DNA of 64,000 nucleotides from NCBI RefSeq assembly GCF_019649055.1, contig NW_026570316.1, positions 124,001-188,000 on the forward strand, in the 5' to 3' direction. Position numbers and translations under genes: made by a program. Shown here piece after piece: positions 24,001 to 34,513 of the stretch. The stretch comes from Paramacrobiotus metropolitanus. Its lineage: Eukaryota; Tardigrada; Eutardigrada; Parachela; Macrobiotidae. The first letter of the stretch is position 1, and every line of letters starts with the position of its first letter. The notes beneath the pieces were generated by a model, which had not been told where the DNA came from, searched no databases, and worked only from the letters and a program-made list of their open reading frames with translations.

Positions 24001-24340
24001 ATCCACTTAGGCAGCCCAGCTTCGTGACCGGCCGGAAGCGAAACGGTCCGTCGTCTTCGTCACGCAGTGCCGCATAAACGATGAAATTCTTCGGCTCCGG
24101 AACTGAGCCGGTGTTTATATAGAACGGAAGCGCCCAGACGCGCCCCATGTGCACCCAACGGGCCGTGACCTTTTTGGCGTCAAAGTGGATGAAGGCCTGA
24201 TCGCCGTTCATGTCCTGGATGTACCCTAGCCACCAACTGTCGTCAACATTGTGGACCGCCACCGTGTTCTGGTAGCTGATCTGGTTGACATCCGCCAAGA
24301 GCGGCTGAAACCGCGGCATTATTAACGGTGTACAGTCCAT
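21005..24340 (-). CDS. F-box protein with an N-terminal WWLGYIQD (Tudor/Agenet-like) module
   Basis: Exons 24340-23500, 21921-21810 and 21734-21005 total 1683 nt (560 residues) with matching phases. I chose the ATG (MDCTPLIMPRF) because a TTCTTTAG acceptor lies just upstream. Residues about 20-80 contain the segment DDSWWLGYIQDMNGDQAFIHF and then ARWVHMGRVWALPFY. This Trp-rich beta pattern is reminiscent of Tudor/Agenet folds. After a Cys-containing middle part, LPPWLFSQIFLYMDLHSQMR continuing across an intron into AKRVCALWRLLLSS fits an F-box, the Skp1-binding module of SCF ubiquitin ligases. The C-terminal 200 residues are unrecognised. The first intron (1578 nt) is swollen by a hAT-like insertion. 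A role as SCF substrate receptor is inferred from the F-box only. Confidence 0.7.
22266..23112. mobile_element. hAT-like non-autonomous element in an intron
   Basis: The left end is CAGTGTTG and the right end is CAACACTA (complement TAGTGTTG), with subterminal runs of TTACTTTTAC, as in many hAT elements. GCACTACG (22256-22263) and GCACTACC (23113-23120) flank it as a likely 8 bp target duplication with one mismatch. Two bases (GC) between the left duplication and CAGTG leave the exact left end uncertain. There is no transposase frame. It lies in the first intron of the F-box gene. Confidence 0.6.
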
Positions 24341-26082
24341 TACTGATGGGCCTAAAGAAAAAAATGTGTCAAGTTCCAACAAGCACTTAATCCGATTAGG
24401 CTGAACCGCACATATATATGTAACCGGAACTTCGCTTTATTGCAATTATAATTCACATATGCTCATTTTAGGAAGCATAAATTTTACCGCAAAATTTACA
24501 CTTATATAAATGTGCGTATTGTAAAATTAATTATACTAAAGCAAAGTGCCCGTAAAATACTTGTACGTAAACTTTTACGTGCAGGGTACATGCAGTTTGC
24601 GGGCACATATGCAACCCACAACATCGATCGTGCAATTTGCACGTTATATGTTATAAGAAAATGGATGTTTACAAAAGTTGTCATGTCCGTTGCAGTTTAT
24701 TTTTTTTACTGGTTAGCGGGTACAAGATTTTGTTACGCTGAAGATTTTGCCGATACGTCCGATAAACAATATTCCAGAATCAAAACAATACAATTCAAAT
24801 CCTGTCCGCTGTCCGACCGATTTGGACATCGAAATTCGTATTCTTACTGATGTTTCACGACGATTTATCGCATCAGCGCTGATGTCAGCTTCTCTTTATT
24901 TTATTTTCAGCCGTGAAATTTTTTGGATAAATTTAAGTTGATGCAACTGTAATTTAACTTGATAAAGGTCAAACGTAGCATACACTGCTAGGGCTCTATT
25001 GCCGACAAAGTTTTGTTTGTTATAAAAAGGAACATCAAGTAACATTAAAAATAACCATAAAAAGGTCTTTTTGCCTGGACAACACGGCTGCTCAACCAAA
25101 ATGCCATACTAAAAGTGAAAAGGGCTTCTCTTTCATGACAACTTTCGGTACGGCAGCCAAATCACACGGCCACCGCCGCACCTGGCACTTGCAAATGCTT
25201 CACGCTCCGGAAGCACTGGAATACGCTTGTTTGAAATTATCGTCAGTGAAGGTAATTCATGTGCTCAGAGAGACCTTTACGCAGGGTATTCAGGGCAACG
25301 AGAACAAATCGCTACAGCCTGCAAGCTAGCGAGCGGCGAATCTGTGCGCTTCGTCGGCAGTAAAACGGCAACACTAAAAATTTCGATAAACTAAAGGTTG
25401 CGCATTCACAGCTTTTCACTCGAATACAGATCTCAGGGCAATGTACAGTAGTTCGCAAAATACTTTAAAGATGCGTTTATATTAAATTTTTAACATATGC
25501 AGTAACATCGGAAGACTGACTACTGACACTACTCGTAGAAATTCAGACAACTGGAAAAAACTGACAGATAGGTAGTTGGTTTAGCAACTGAGAGCGAACG
25601 ATATCACTATGCAATAATTTTCATACAGCAGTAGTTCGTAGTAACCATGGTGATTAATTTTAATTGTTTAAATTTCGATCAGTTTTAATAATGTGTTAGC
25701 TGCACTGGCTTATTAGAACGCGAACTGAGTGTTGCCGATTAAAGCAAAGTACCCACTACCCAGTACCCAATGCTGGATTTACAAATAATTTTAAAAAAAC
25801 ACCTTCCGAAATAATCAAAAACGCGCTTTAAATGTAAATAAATTTTCATTTCCATATTCGATCTAAGAACTCAAGTAACGAATTCAGAAAGTCAGTTTGA
25901 TCGAAAAAGTAAAAAAATACTGAGTACAGCTGAAGTCGTTAACTAATTGATCCATGCTGCATCTAAATTATTCTAAATCGTAATCTTGTCACTGTTGAGC
26001 TATGGCCTATGTACATCTATCAATTTTCTACATTATTTGTGCATTATTGCACGGAAAACTAAAAACCCAGGAATGCAAATTA
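24341..26082. other. Intergenic region, nothing coding seen
   Basis: AT-rich upstream region of the F-box gene, without splice-supported open frames. The first part probably holds its 5' UTR intron, whose acceptor lies just above the start codon. Confidence 0.4.
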
Positions 26083-26750
26083 TGCCTTAAGGGATTTGGC
26101 CCGGTACATGGTACCAAATTCGGGTACATCCACGGCAACTTTCGCTGACGCGCACCCCCAAACACTTTTTTGCATTGCATTATGATATTTTGTAGCCAAA
26201 GGATTCGTATACATAGGCGAAAAAACCGTTTGTGCGCGCAACATCTGGTTCGGGAGATATTAGTGAAATAAAATTCCAAAAGTTTAAACGCGCGGCGGTG
26301 TACCAAAAGTCTCATTATGAACCGATGCTCTTCAAATTTTGCACGAAAACGCACATTATCATGAAGATCATTTTGGTACCGAACCAGCTTTCTGCCATTT
26401 TTTTCTTCCATTTTAAAATGAATTTCAAAAAGTTTGAAATTCATTTTAAAATTTGAATGATCTTCATGATAATGTGCGTTTTCGTGCAAAATTTGAAGAG
26501 CATCGGTTCATAATGAGACTTTTGGTACACCGCCGCGCGTTTAAACTTTTGGAATTTTATTTCACTAATATCTCCCGAACCAGATGTTGCGCGCACAAAC
26601 GGTTTTTTCACCTATGTATACGAATCCTTTGGCTACAAAATATCATAATGCAATGAAAAAAGTGTTTGGGAGTGCGCGACAGCGAAAGTTGCCGTGGATG
26701 TATACAGATTTGGTGCTATGTACCGGACCAAATCCCTTAAAAGTTAAAAA
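26083..26750. mobile_element. Foldback element with long near-identical inverted arms
   Basis: The left arm (about 26083-26369) is repeated in inverted orientation in the right arm (about 26455-26745). Examples are CAACATCTGGTTCGGGAGAT on the left with its complement on the right, and GCACGAAAACGCACATTATC likewise. Arms differ at only a few positions. Around the centre lies a second small palindrome, ATTTTAAAATGAATTTCAAA paired with its complement. Open frames on both strands across it are mirror images of each other, so they are not evidence of a gene. No transposase is present. Confidence 0.8.
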
Positions 26751-27725
26751 TCGAAATTAAACTTGTCAGGTTCAATCTGCAAAACGTGATATCCAGTTCC
26801 GTTATAATACTTACCATACTGACTTATAAAGTTATATTATACAAGTATCGGTCGCGCTAGCGCGCGACCAGTTGTGTTCGAGGTATTGAAAATGAAAAAT
26901 ACAAAATATACTTTGTACAGCAATAAAAATGATTTTGAGAAATATTTCAAATATGAAACCCCAGCAAGGCCAGCTACGAAAATACTTTAACATGTAGAAA
27001 TGCGGACAGTTTTCAAGCTTTCCGGTTAAATTCGACCAGTATTACAAAAACTGTGAAAGCCTCCGCAGTTTTTCTTTTTGTTTGCATTTATCACGGTTCT
27101 TTTTCACGTTTTTAATGTAACTTTATATTGCCGATCTAACGAACTGAAAACTTGAATTTTTTTGTACTACCGATAATATTTAAACGGTGATTAAATGAAT
27201 GCAGTGGGATCATTTACACAATGTCCACAAAAACCATTCAGCCGACATTTTAGCGAGAATTAACGGAAACTTGTGAGAAACAATTAACGGTTGCCCAAGG
27301 TGACCTGGCAGGCTGCATCTTTAGCTACTAATTGTAAGAATTTTCAGCCATTCAGTCAAGCTCTTCACTATTTATAAAAATAAAATAAACACATATTAAT
27401 TATTAGATTTTGAGGTTAGTGAATACCCAAGCTACCACCAGTATCACAGAGCCGCTATTTGAGTGAATACGGTAAACGGGCTGCGGACTGGCTTTTAGAT
27501 ATTTAGAAATTACATATAAATTGAACAATTTAGACCGTGAAATATTGAGGTACACAGATTTTTAGATATTTTAAATTTTTAGATATTTTCCACTTTGGAG
27601 TCTCAAAAAATTAGAGGTAACGGCCCCGCTGCGCGGGGCCGAGTCGAAATATTTAGAAATATTTAGAAATTCTTGACATGGAAAAGCTCTGGAGCCGACT
27701 TTCGAAAAATTTATAGTTATTTTGA
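26751..27725. other. AT-rich intergenic DNA
   Basis: No gene seen. There are repeated short blocks of TTTAGATATTT and ATTTAGAAATT around 27490-27680. Confidence 0.35.
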
Positions 27726-28352
27726 GGTACGAGGAGGAGCTACCTTGGCCCGATCAAAGGCATACGCGCGACCATTAACCGATCACTGTGCCCGGGTATT
27801 TACATGCTGGGCCCCGTGGGTGTGTAACACGGCTAGCCACCCAGCGGTGGCAGCGCACTAAAGTCCGCACTTAAAATAGCACAGCAGTTGATCGCTCAAT
27901 TGTTTTTTACTTTTTTAAAACTTTTCCAAACAATATTTTAAAATTTAAAGAAAATAGAACTTTTATACAGATATCCCTTTCATTTCAAACCAAGAAAGTT
28001 ACGCGTGGTGGAATCTCTCGTAGACATAGCATAGGATTTCAGCTAACGGTTCCAAGAAAGTATCTCAAGTTATATTTACGAAAATCCAAAAGGTTGTCAC
28101 TAACTTGGTTCTCCTGGTAGAAATAAAAATTGCCTACTTTTTTCCCATATTTTGAAAAATTATCTAAATTCTTAGAGACACTTAAGAAACGAATGCTATA
28201 AACTGGATTTCTTCTATAAAAAACTATTTACGTGCTGATGCTTGAAAGCTGCCGTCGCGGGGCGGTTAGCCGTGCTGCACACACTTTGAAACAGTGATCG
28301 GTTTATGGTCGTGCGCATGCCTTTGATCGGGCCAAGGTAGGTCCTCCTCATA
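27726..28352. mobile_element. Second foldback/TIR element, about 630 bp
   Basis: The left arm GAGGAGGAGCTACCTTGGCC, continuing through GATCAAAGGCAT to 27850, is matched inverted at about 28245-28352 (complement: GAGGAGGACCTACCTTGGCC.. GATCAAAGGCAT..). The arms are about 110-125 bp and diverged in places. The interior is AT-rich and non-coding. Confidence 0.65.
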
Positions 28353-28584
28353 TTCAAAGAGATTTAAAAACATCTTAAAGGTTTCAAGAATTACAAAATA
28401 ATTATAAGTTTGATGGAATTGACAATTTTAAATAACTATAGTTTAGGTTGCTAAGTTGCGAAACTTGTATTTGCTCATTCGAGACGTTTCTAGAATTTAC
28501 TGGAAATTTCTAAGAACTTTAAACGCTGAGCACTGAAAGTTTGAAAGGGTTTTGAAAACGTTCCCAAAACCAAAATTTTTTTCC

Positions 28585-28905
28585 AAGCTACAGGTAGGAA
28601 GCTTTAGAAGATGCTGGATTTTATAAAATAATCAAAAGCTTCACAAATGGAATCTCGAATTAGGAGATAAATTCCAAAAATAACAACCTTTAAGTACTAA
28701 CAACCTTTAAGTACTACAGCTTCTAAAAATTTTTTTAGACCTTCTCCAAAACTTAAGATTTTTTAAAGATAAAGGTAGGAACGTCTGCGCGATGCAGATT
28801 TTTTAAAGATAAAGGTAGGAACGTCTGCGCGATGCTCTATTTTATAAAATTATCAACTTATTGAAAAAATCCATTTTGATTTAGGAGATAATTTCCAAAA
28901 AATAA
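28585..28905. repeat. Direct tandem duplications
   Basis: A 40 bp unit, GATTTTTTAAAGATAAAGGT continuing to GTCTGCGCGATGC, occurs twice in tandem (about 28757-28834). AACAACCTTTAAGTACTA is duplicated at about 28682-28716. A more diverged longer duplication (AGGTAGGA..TTTATAAAAT..TTAGGAGATAA..TTCCAAAAA) links 28590-28690 with 28775-28905. Confidence 0.65.
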
Positions 28906-31442
28906 GGACGTAAGAATATATGAATCTATTGATATTTATACTTCCGTTACTTATTATATTACGGAGAACTCCCGTTATAAAATATATGGGAATTTCAATC
29001 GGATAAGATTCAGACCTAAGGAACTCATGAAATGTAGGTTTTCTGCCATATCCCAATGTTTAAGACTAAAAAGGTTATTGTGCATAATATAATGCATATG
29101 CTGAATACGTATTTTGCAAAACTCCTGGGACCTTCGAAAGCTTAAAGAAGATTTACAGCGTTAGTTGTCTGTGCGCAGCAACCGTGTGGATGCTGAGTAA
29201 ATATTCAATGCCATTTGCCATTTTTTTATGATGCAGAAAATAGCCCGGAAAGAAATGAACAATTTTCAGTCTTTCTCTGTACAAATAATACACGAAGATT
29301 CCATACATAATTACATTCCCAACATTTTCTTCGTACTTACAATAGCTTGCAGCGTAGGAACTTCAGTTAATCCAGCCAAGCTAGCGTAGAATAAGTCGAT
29401 GCTGACAAATAGCAGACAAACCCATGCGTAAAACCATTACTCGTATGAATTGATCCAATTATAATTTTATTTTCTTAATTGTCGTACGAATCTTGATGCA
29501 AAAAAGCTCAAAACATACAGAACAAACTGTCACTAAATTGTGTGTTTACAGTGTACTGTATGTGTAGAAATATGAGCATGTATAATATTGGTGTAGAAGA
29601 GGAATTCAGTGCCGCATGATAAGTACACGTTCGTCTGTTCTGTCCCAGTCATCCGACTTGATGGCTAGAACAGTGTGTACAGGGAACTTTTGGGAAGGTG
29701 TACAGCGACACGGAGGATTCTCTTCTATGCAGTTCAATAAGTAAGTTACGATTAATATTACCTATATGCACCATGTGATATGTCTCGGGGCTGTTCGCAC
29801 TTACTGCAGCATGCGCATTTCACAGCAAGCACGCAGCGTGCCCAGGGACAGTCAGTCGTGAACAGTAACACGCTGCACGATCAAACTAGCTCTCCCAATT
29901 TTCTCGCATCTGCTGGCCTGCTGCCAGCCAGCGCCGTTAACCACCCCCGTTGGCTGATTCGATTCACATAGTAACCGCTCGCAAACTGTGTCTTACAAAA
30001 ATAAGCTTGCACCGTCGTGACCGTACGATATTTCCTGTGCTTTAGCAGCTGGCATGGTGAACTTTAAACGTTGCGAATGCATGTACAGAGTACAACGTTT
30101 AAACGTAGTTCTGTATTTTCGTTTATATTTAATTGACAGCCGGTGGGGCTCACCGTGCTTCGAATAAAGTTCGAACGAAAACGCAGAACGACGTTCTTGT
30201 ACAGCAATAATAATTAATGGCACTTGCTGTGCCAGTAAGTAGATCTGGTACAGCTAAAGTATCTATATATATAAATATTGTATATATTTGTAATTATATG
30301 AAAATTAATTATTTCTGAATACTGATTATGCATGCTCAAAAATTGTTAGACACGCGTCCCGACTGAGTATTAAGGGCACCGCGACATTTCGCCGTGGCCC
30401 GCGGACAACTAGTCGCAGGACATTCCGACGAAGATAATTTGATGCGAGGCCATTTCGTTTTGCGACCACTCGCCGTCGGACATTATGCCTACTGGACTCT
30501 TGGCCGCGAGACATTTCGGCGCAGGGCCGTTTCGACGCGGAGACATTTCGCCGTGGAGACAAATACTCGTAGCTTGTTTAAGTTTAACAAAAGAGTCACA
30601 AAAACATAAGAAAACATAAGAAACCACAAGAATCCTGTTAGATAAAGATATCACTTTTAATACACAATACCGAAGCTAACTGGTAATTTGGAATAGAGCA
30701 TTTTTTATAACAGAATTCTGTGCGTACTAACAACGGAATTAAAAAACGCGCAAAAGGTTCACCGACATTTTGTCGACTAACATCTTCGTCGACAGTCACC
30801 AGGGCGACAGTTAACAAAATTAAGACAACATAAGAACACAAAGAAACCGAAGAACCTAAGAAACTTCCGATGACATAAGAAAAATAAGAAACCCAAGAAA
30901 ACCTGAAAACCCTAAGTAAACTGAGACGATTTAGGAAAACGGCAGCTCAACTTCGTGACGGGTCGACATCGTGCCTGCTAGTCGAAGCGACGGTCGACGA
31001 TTTTCGTCGATAAAATGGCGAGTCACCCGCGCACGGTATACGTTTCATTCGGCACCAATCATAATAATATTTTGCCACAAACTTCTCCAGATTGCCGATT
31101 GGCAAAGTATGTCATCCGTGATTATTTCACAACGGACATTTTTTCCGGTATATCCGCGTATTCATATAAGAGACTTCCATAGTTAAAAAAACGAGAATTC
31201 TGGTTTAACGATCAGAAATGCAAATGCATTGACTACAGAGCACATACAGAGTACTTACATTAATCATGCTTTAACCGCAGCGCTCTGTACTGTGGTTGTC
31301 ATTTTAACATTTATTTTAACATTTACCAGTACCGGCTGTATGCTTCGTCGGTGGTATCCTGTGTAGTGTGTACCAAGTGCGACTACAAGCGCGCTAATTA
31401 TACGAGCGTATTTTATACGTCAGTGTGTATGTAATTTGCTGA
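28906..31442. other. Gene-poor region
   Basis: No splice-supported coding exon. It includes the degenerate ACATTTCG repeat tract (separate entry) and A-rich tracts built from ACATAAGAAAC-like units at about 30598-30640 and 30825-30925. Confidence 0.4.
30370..30560. repeat. Degenerate tandem tract with GACATTTCGCCG units
   Basis: Variants of GGACATTTCGCCGCG recur about every 15-16 bases: GACATTTCGCCGTGG, GGACATTCCGACG, GGCCATTTCG, GGACATTATGCC, GACATTTCGGCGC, GGCCGTTTCGACGC, GACATTTCGCCGTGG. Weaker related words (GACATTTTGTCG, GACGATTTTCGTCG) continue to about 31010. Confidence 0.5.
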
Positions 31443-31726
31443 TTACAAATGCTCCAACTTGTAGCGATGAAGCCGAAGCCAAGTAGGCTGAGGTGCTAGC
31501 TCTTCGGTGCACCTGATCCCTAAAGGTCTAAGCCACCTAGACGAACGGGCAGGGATGCGTGCAGCTCCACTGTATCGCGAAACAACGGGTCCAGCAATGA
31601 AGAGCTCTTGTGGGGACTTCCAAGCGAGAGAAGTGCACAAGATGTGCACGAGTTTTGGAACGCCCAGACAGCTTGTGAGCAAAAATAACGCTTGGTGATT
31701 GGTATGATTCGTTCGCAACTTCGCAC
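31443..31726 (-). pseudogene. Decayed non-LTR retrotransposon (LINE) fragment
   Basis: The translation contains ASLPVRLGGLDL followed, after a one-base shift, by RDQVHRRASTSAYLASASSL. This resembles the LPxxxGGLGLR...A..A(Y/F)LAS region found near the C-terminal end of LINE polymerases. The shift and stops show it is dead. Upstream parts were not found. Confidence 0.45.
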
Positions 31727-31773
31727 GTCAGCTCAAGTCCGCCCCTCTTTTTTCGATCATCGGTTCAACTTAC

Positions 31774-32049
31774 GCTGGCAATGCAGGGGATCCCAGTAGG
31801 TCCAGTTGGTCTGCCGGTACAACTTTTAGTGCAGGGAAGACACTGGAGAAGCAAAGCGGCATCTGTTCTTTAGGTTTCTGTTCCGCCGGAAAGAAATAGT
31901 TCGGTTCGCGCTTTACCAAAGCGCGAACGGTTGTGTCTTTACCAAAATAACCAAAGTCGCTAACTCTACCGGTACGAGTATGGAAGAAACAGCTCAGTTC
32001 TTTGTCACAACTCACAATACGATATAAATAATTATCATTCGGTCCACCT
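31774..32049 (-). CDS. Candidate internal exon, unknown gene
   Basis: An open frame of about 90 codons runs GGPNDNYLYRIVSCDKELSC.. to ..DQLDLLGSPALPA between a TTGTGCAG acceptor and a perfect donor (CCAGC|GTAAGT). I recognise no family and found no partner exons. The donor would lead into the LINE fragment. It adjoins the left edge of segmental duplication copy B, so it may be a broken gene. Confidence 0.3.
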
Positions 32050-32489
32050 CTGCACAACACATTTGATCGCGGTGTTGCATACACCAGCTTGATTGGCGAT
32101 CATCCATCGTCCATCAGGCTGAGAAAAACCCCAAAAAACAATCAGAATCAATCTGCCGTAACTACGCTTTACGGGAAAACTTGACGGTCTGGACTCGGGA
32201 GTCCATTGGAATATCTGAGTGAGTCTGTTCTGACAACTCATGGGAATCCCGTTTGGTAGTTACCGGCTTTGGAACCGGAAGTGAGGGAAGTAAGGTAGTC
32301 ACATAGCACAGCCACAGCGAATTGCAGGCTCACAGTTTAGAACTGCAGACGTTTTGTCCTTTTCACTCGCTTTTTGAAGTTTTCGAATTTCACAAAATTT
32401 GATATTATTGACTTAACTGTTTTCATTCTGCAGCGTGACAGCGTCTATCAAGGGTTGTCATTATGTGGTCAAAAATTGGACTACTGTAT

Positions 32490-32578
32490 CAAAGTGAATC
32501 TTATTTAAGCAGTGTCGAGGGAAAATCGAATTTACTGAAAATCAAGCGTAACTGGCATTTGACGCGGTGATCGGGGCG
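32490..32578. repeat. Left TIR of the P-like element
   Basis: 89 bp, the inverse of 36970-37058. It ends inward at GATCGGGGCG. Confidence 0.85.
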
Positions 32579-33595
32579 CACAAAAATAGTTAATATACAC
32601 TCTGCAGTATTGTAAGATTGTATACATGCTCTGGTGTGTGACGCAGTGCCCCATGACGTTTTCCGAATTGATTGCGTCTGTTCGGTCGGTAGATTTTATC
32701 TTTTTTGAAGATCTTCTGACTTTCCTGAAATTAGCGACGTGGATGTTTGACATTGCGCAGTATTACACAAACCAGTAAAACCCTTTCAATAAACGTGTGT
32801 TCCTTTGCGTGATCGTGTAATCGTGTATCTATAGTATTTCGTCACACTGGCACCGTATTGATTCTTCTGTTGGCATACGAGTACTGCAAGTACGTAACAG
32901 TGCAACAGGTACTCCAGTGGTTCTTGAACTTGTATCCATTCTATTTTGTCCTTTCACATCGTGCATGCACGGATAACCGCACTGTACACCAGTGTCAATA
33001 TGTAAAAACACAAAGTGCATGCATTTTGTGTTTTTATAATGCCAGTACACTGAGAAGAAAACCGCATTTTCAAATTTTTAAAAAAAACACGTGACCAAAA
33101 ACCACGGGACCAAAATTACGTCATCCGTACCGATAAAAAATGCAGTGAAGTAATAAGGTGCAAGCTTACTAATGGCCAATACTTTTCGATAGGCTACCAG
33201 TAAATTTAATCCGGGTCGGATAGTGGATCCGATAAGAAATTTCATCGTTATCATTTGTTTTACCATCGACCATGTACTATTTTTATAAGTCCAGTCTGAC
33301 CACGTATTAATGTTCAGCGAATTATTCTGCTCTAGAAAATGTTTTTGAAAATTTTTTTCTGGAACAAAATAATTCTGACTGCCGCCTTCCAGGCCACCAC
33401 AGTATTCTGGGCGGTAGCATTGAGATCGAGGGCACAAATATTATTTTCGTCATTTTTACGCAGTTTCTAGGTACATTAATAACGCCAAATTCGGATTTGA
33501 TGTTAGAAAATTGATATTAGCAGTGCGTAAAAAGGTTTTGCTGAGGAGGGTGTCGATAATCGATGTAATGGTTCTAACTGATGTAATTCTGTAGA

Positions 33596-34258
33596 ATGTC
33601 TTACCGAATTCCGCGAATCCCTGAAAAGACCAAGGATGAGATGGAAGCGGAAATTATAACGCTGAAAAAAGATCAGCAGCGAGATGCGGCAAAGATCGCG
33701 GAGATTCAAAAACAGAACAGAGATCTGACACATCAGAACATCCTGTACCAACATCAGTTGACCCAAAGTAAAGTTACCCCTGATGAAGTGCTGGTAACGA
33801 TTGCAAACCAGGCTACTTGTGATGGCTGGATTGAATACTGGTCTGAACGGTTTATTGGCCTTTTCGAAAAGCGCATCAAGCTTACGCCAGTTGTAAAGGC
33901 TCATGTTTCCTGGCGAAAGCAAGTGGCCACCGGCACTATTCCGGAAAACCTGCCGTTAGAGTTTCGTTGTCTGGTAAACGCTCCGGGTGTACTTTTCCCG
34001 GAATACACAAGTCAGGAAGAGTTGCAGCGCCAGAAAGATATGCGTTGGGGATTTTTGTTGAGTGTTCTCCATGATCGTTGCACAAACTTTGATGTCGCAC
34101 GTACAAAGTTTGATGAAGAAGAGGAAAGCAACACTGATTTTGCAATTAAGAATATTGGTTTTGAAAACGTGGTTAAACTGAAAGTTCGCTGTTTGGAACT
34201 AGCCGATGCGCGAGCGCATAATAAGTCGGCGCCTGCAAAGTTTGAAAAGTTGCAGTAA
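33596..34258 (+). CDS. Transposon-borne coiled-coil protein of unknown function
   Basis: 220 residues from ATG 33596 to TAA, with no introns needed. The first 60 residues are strongly charged and heptad-like (KTKDEMEAEIITLKKDQQRD.., KIAEIQKQNRDLTHQNILYQ), a probable coiled coil. The remainder (DGWIEYWSERFIGLFEKRI.., MRWGFLLSVLHDRC, ..GFENVVKLKVRCLELADA) looks like a compact helical domain. It lies inside the P-like element, 255 bases upstream of the transposase start and on the same strand, so it is part of the transposon. I do not recognise the family. A plausible role is DNA binding or assembly of the transposition complex, but that is only inference. A TTCTGTAG just before the ATG may be a 5' UTR acceptor. 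Confidence 0.65.
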   Translation: MSYRIPRIPEKTKDEMEAEIITLKKDQQRDAAKIAEIQKQNRDLTHQNILYQHQLTQSKVTPDEVLVTIANQATCDGWIEYWSERFIGLFEKRIKLTPVVKAHVSWRKQVATGTIPENLPLEFRCLVNAPGVLFPEYTSQEELQRQKDMRWGFLLSVLHDRCTNFDVARTKFDEEEESNTDFAIKNIGFENVVKLKVRCLELADARAHNKSAPAKFEKLQ

Positions 34259-34513
34259 TGTTGACCATGTGTATGAATAAAGCTGCTTGTATTTCAGTAA
34301 AATATGGTAGCGGTCAGTAAACATACGACACAATCAGATTTTGACGTGTAAAAGGCACAGGCTATACAGAAATATCATCCCCTATGGCGGATAAACCGAA
34401 AAACCAATCTAACATGTTCCACAAACAACACTGCAGTAATTCGATATGCGTATAATTAAACGCATATGGGATTGCGATAGAAAAAAATATTTTTTTCTAT
34501 TATTGCAGATACA

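Noticed and set aside
26028-26656. Open frames on both strands sharing long identical peptides
   Set aside because: They are mirror images from the foldback arms; no codon bias or splice context.
33078-33437. 119-codon minus-strand frame inside the P-like element
   Set aside because: No ATG start, opposite to the two transposon genes, no supporting splice signals.
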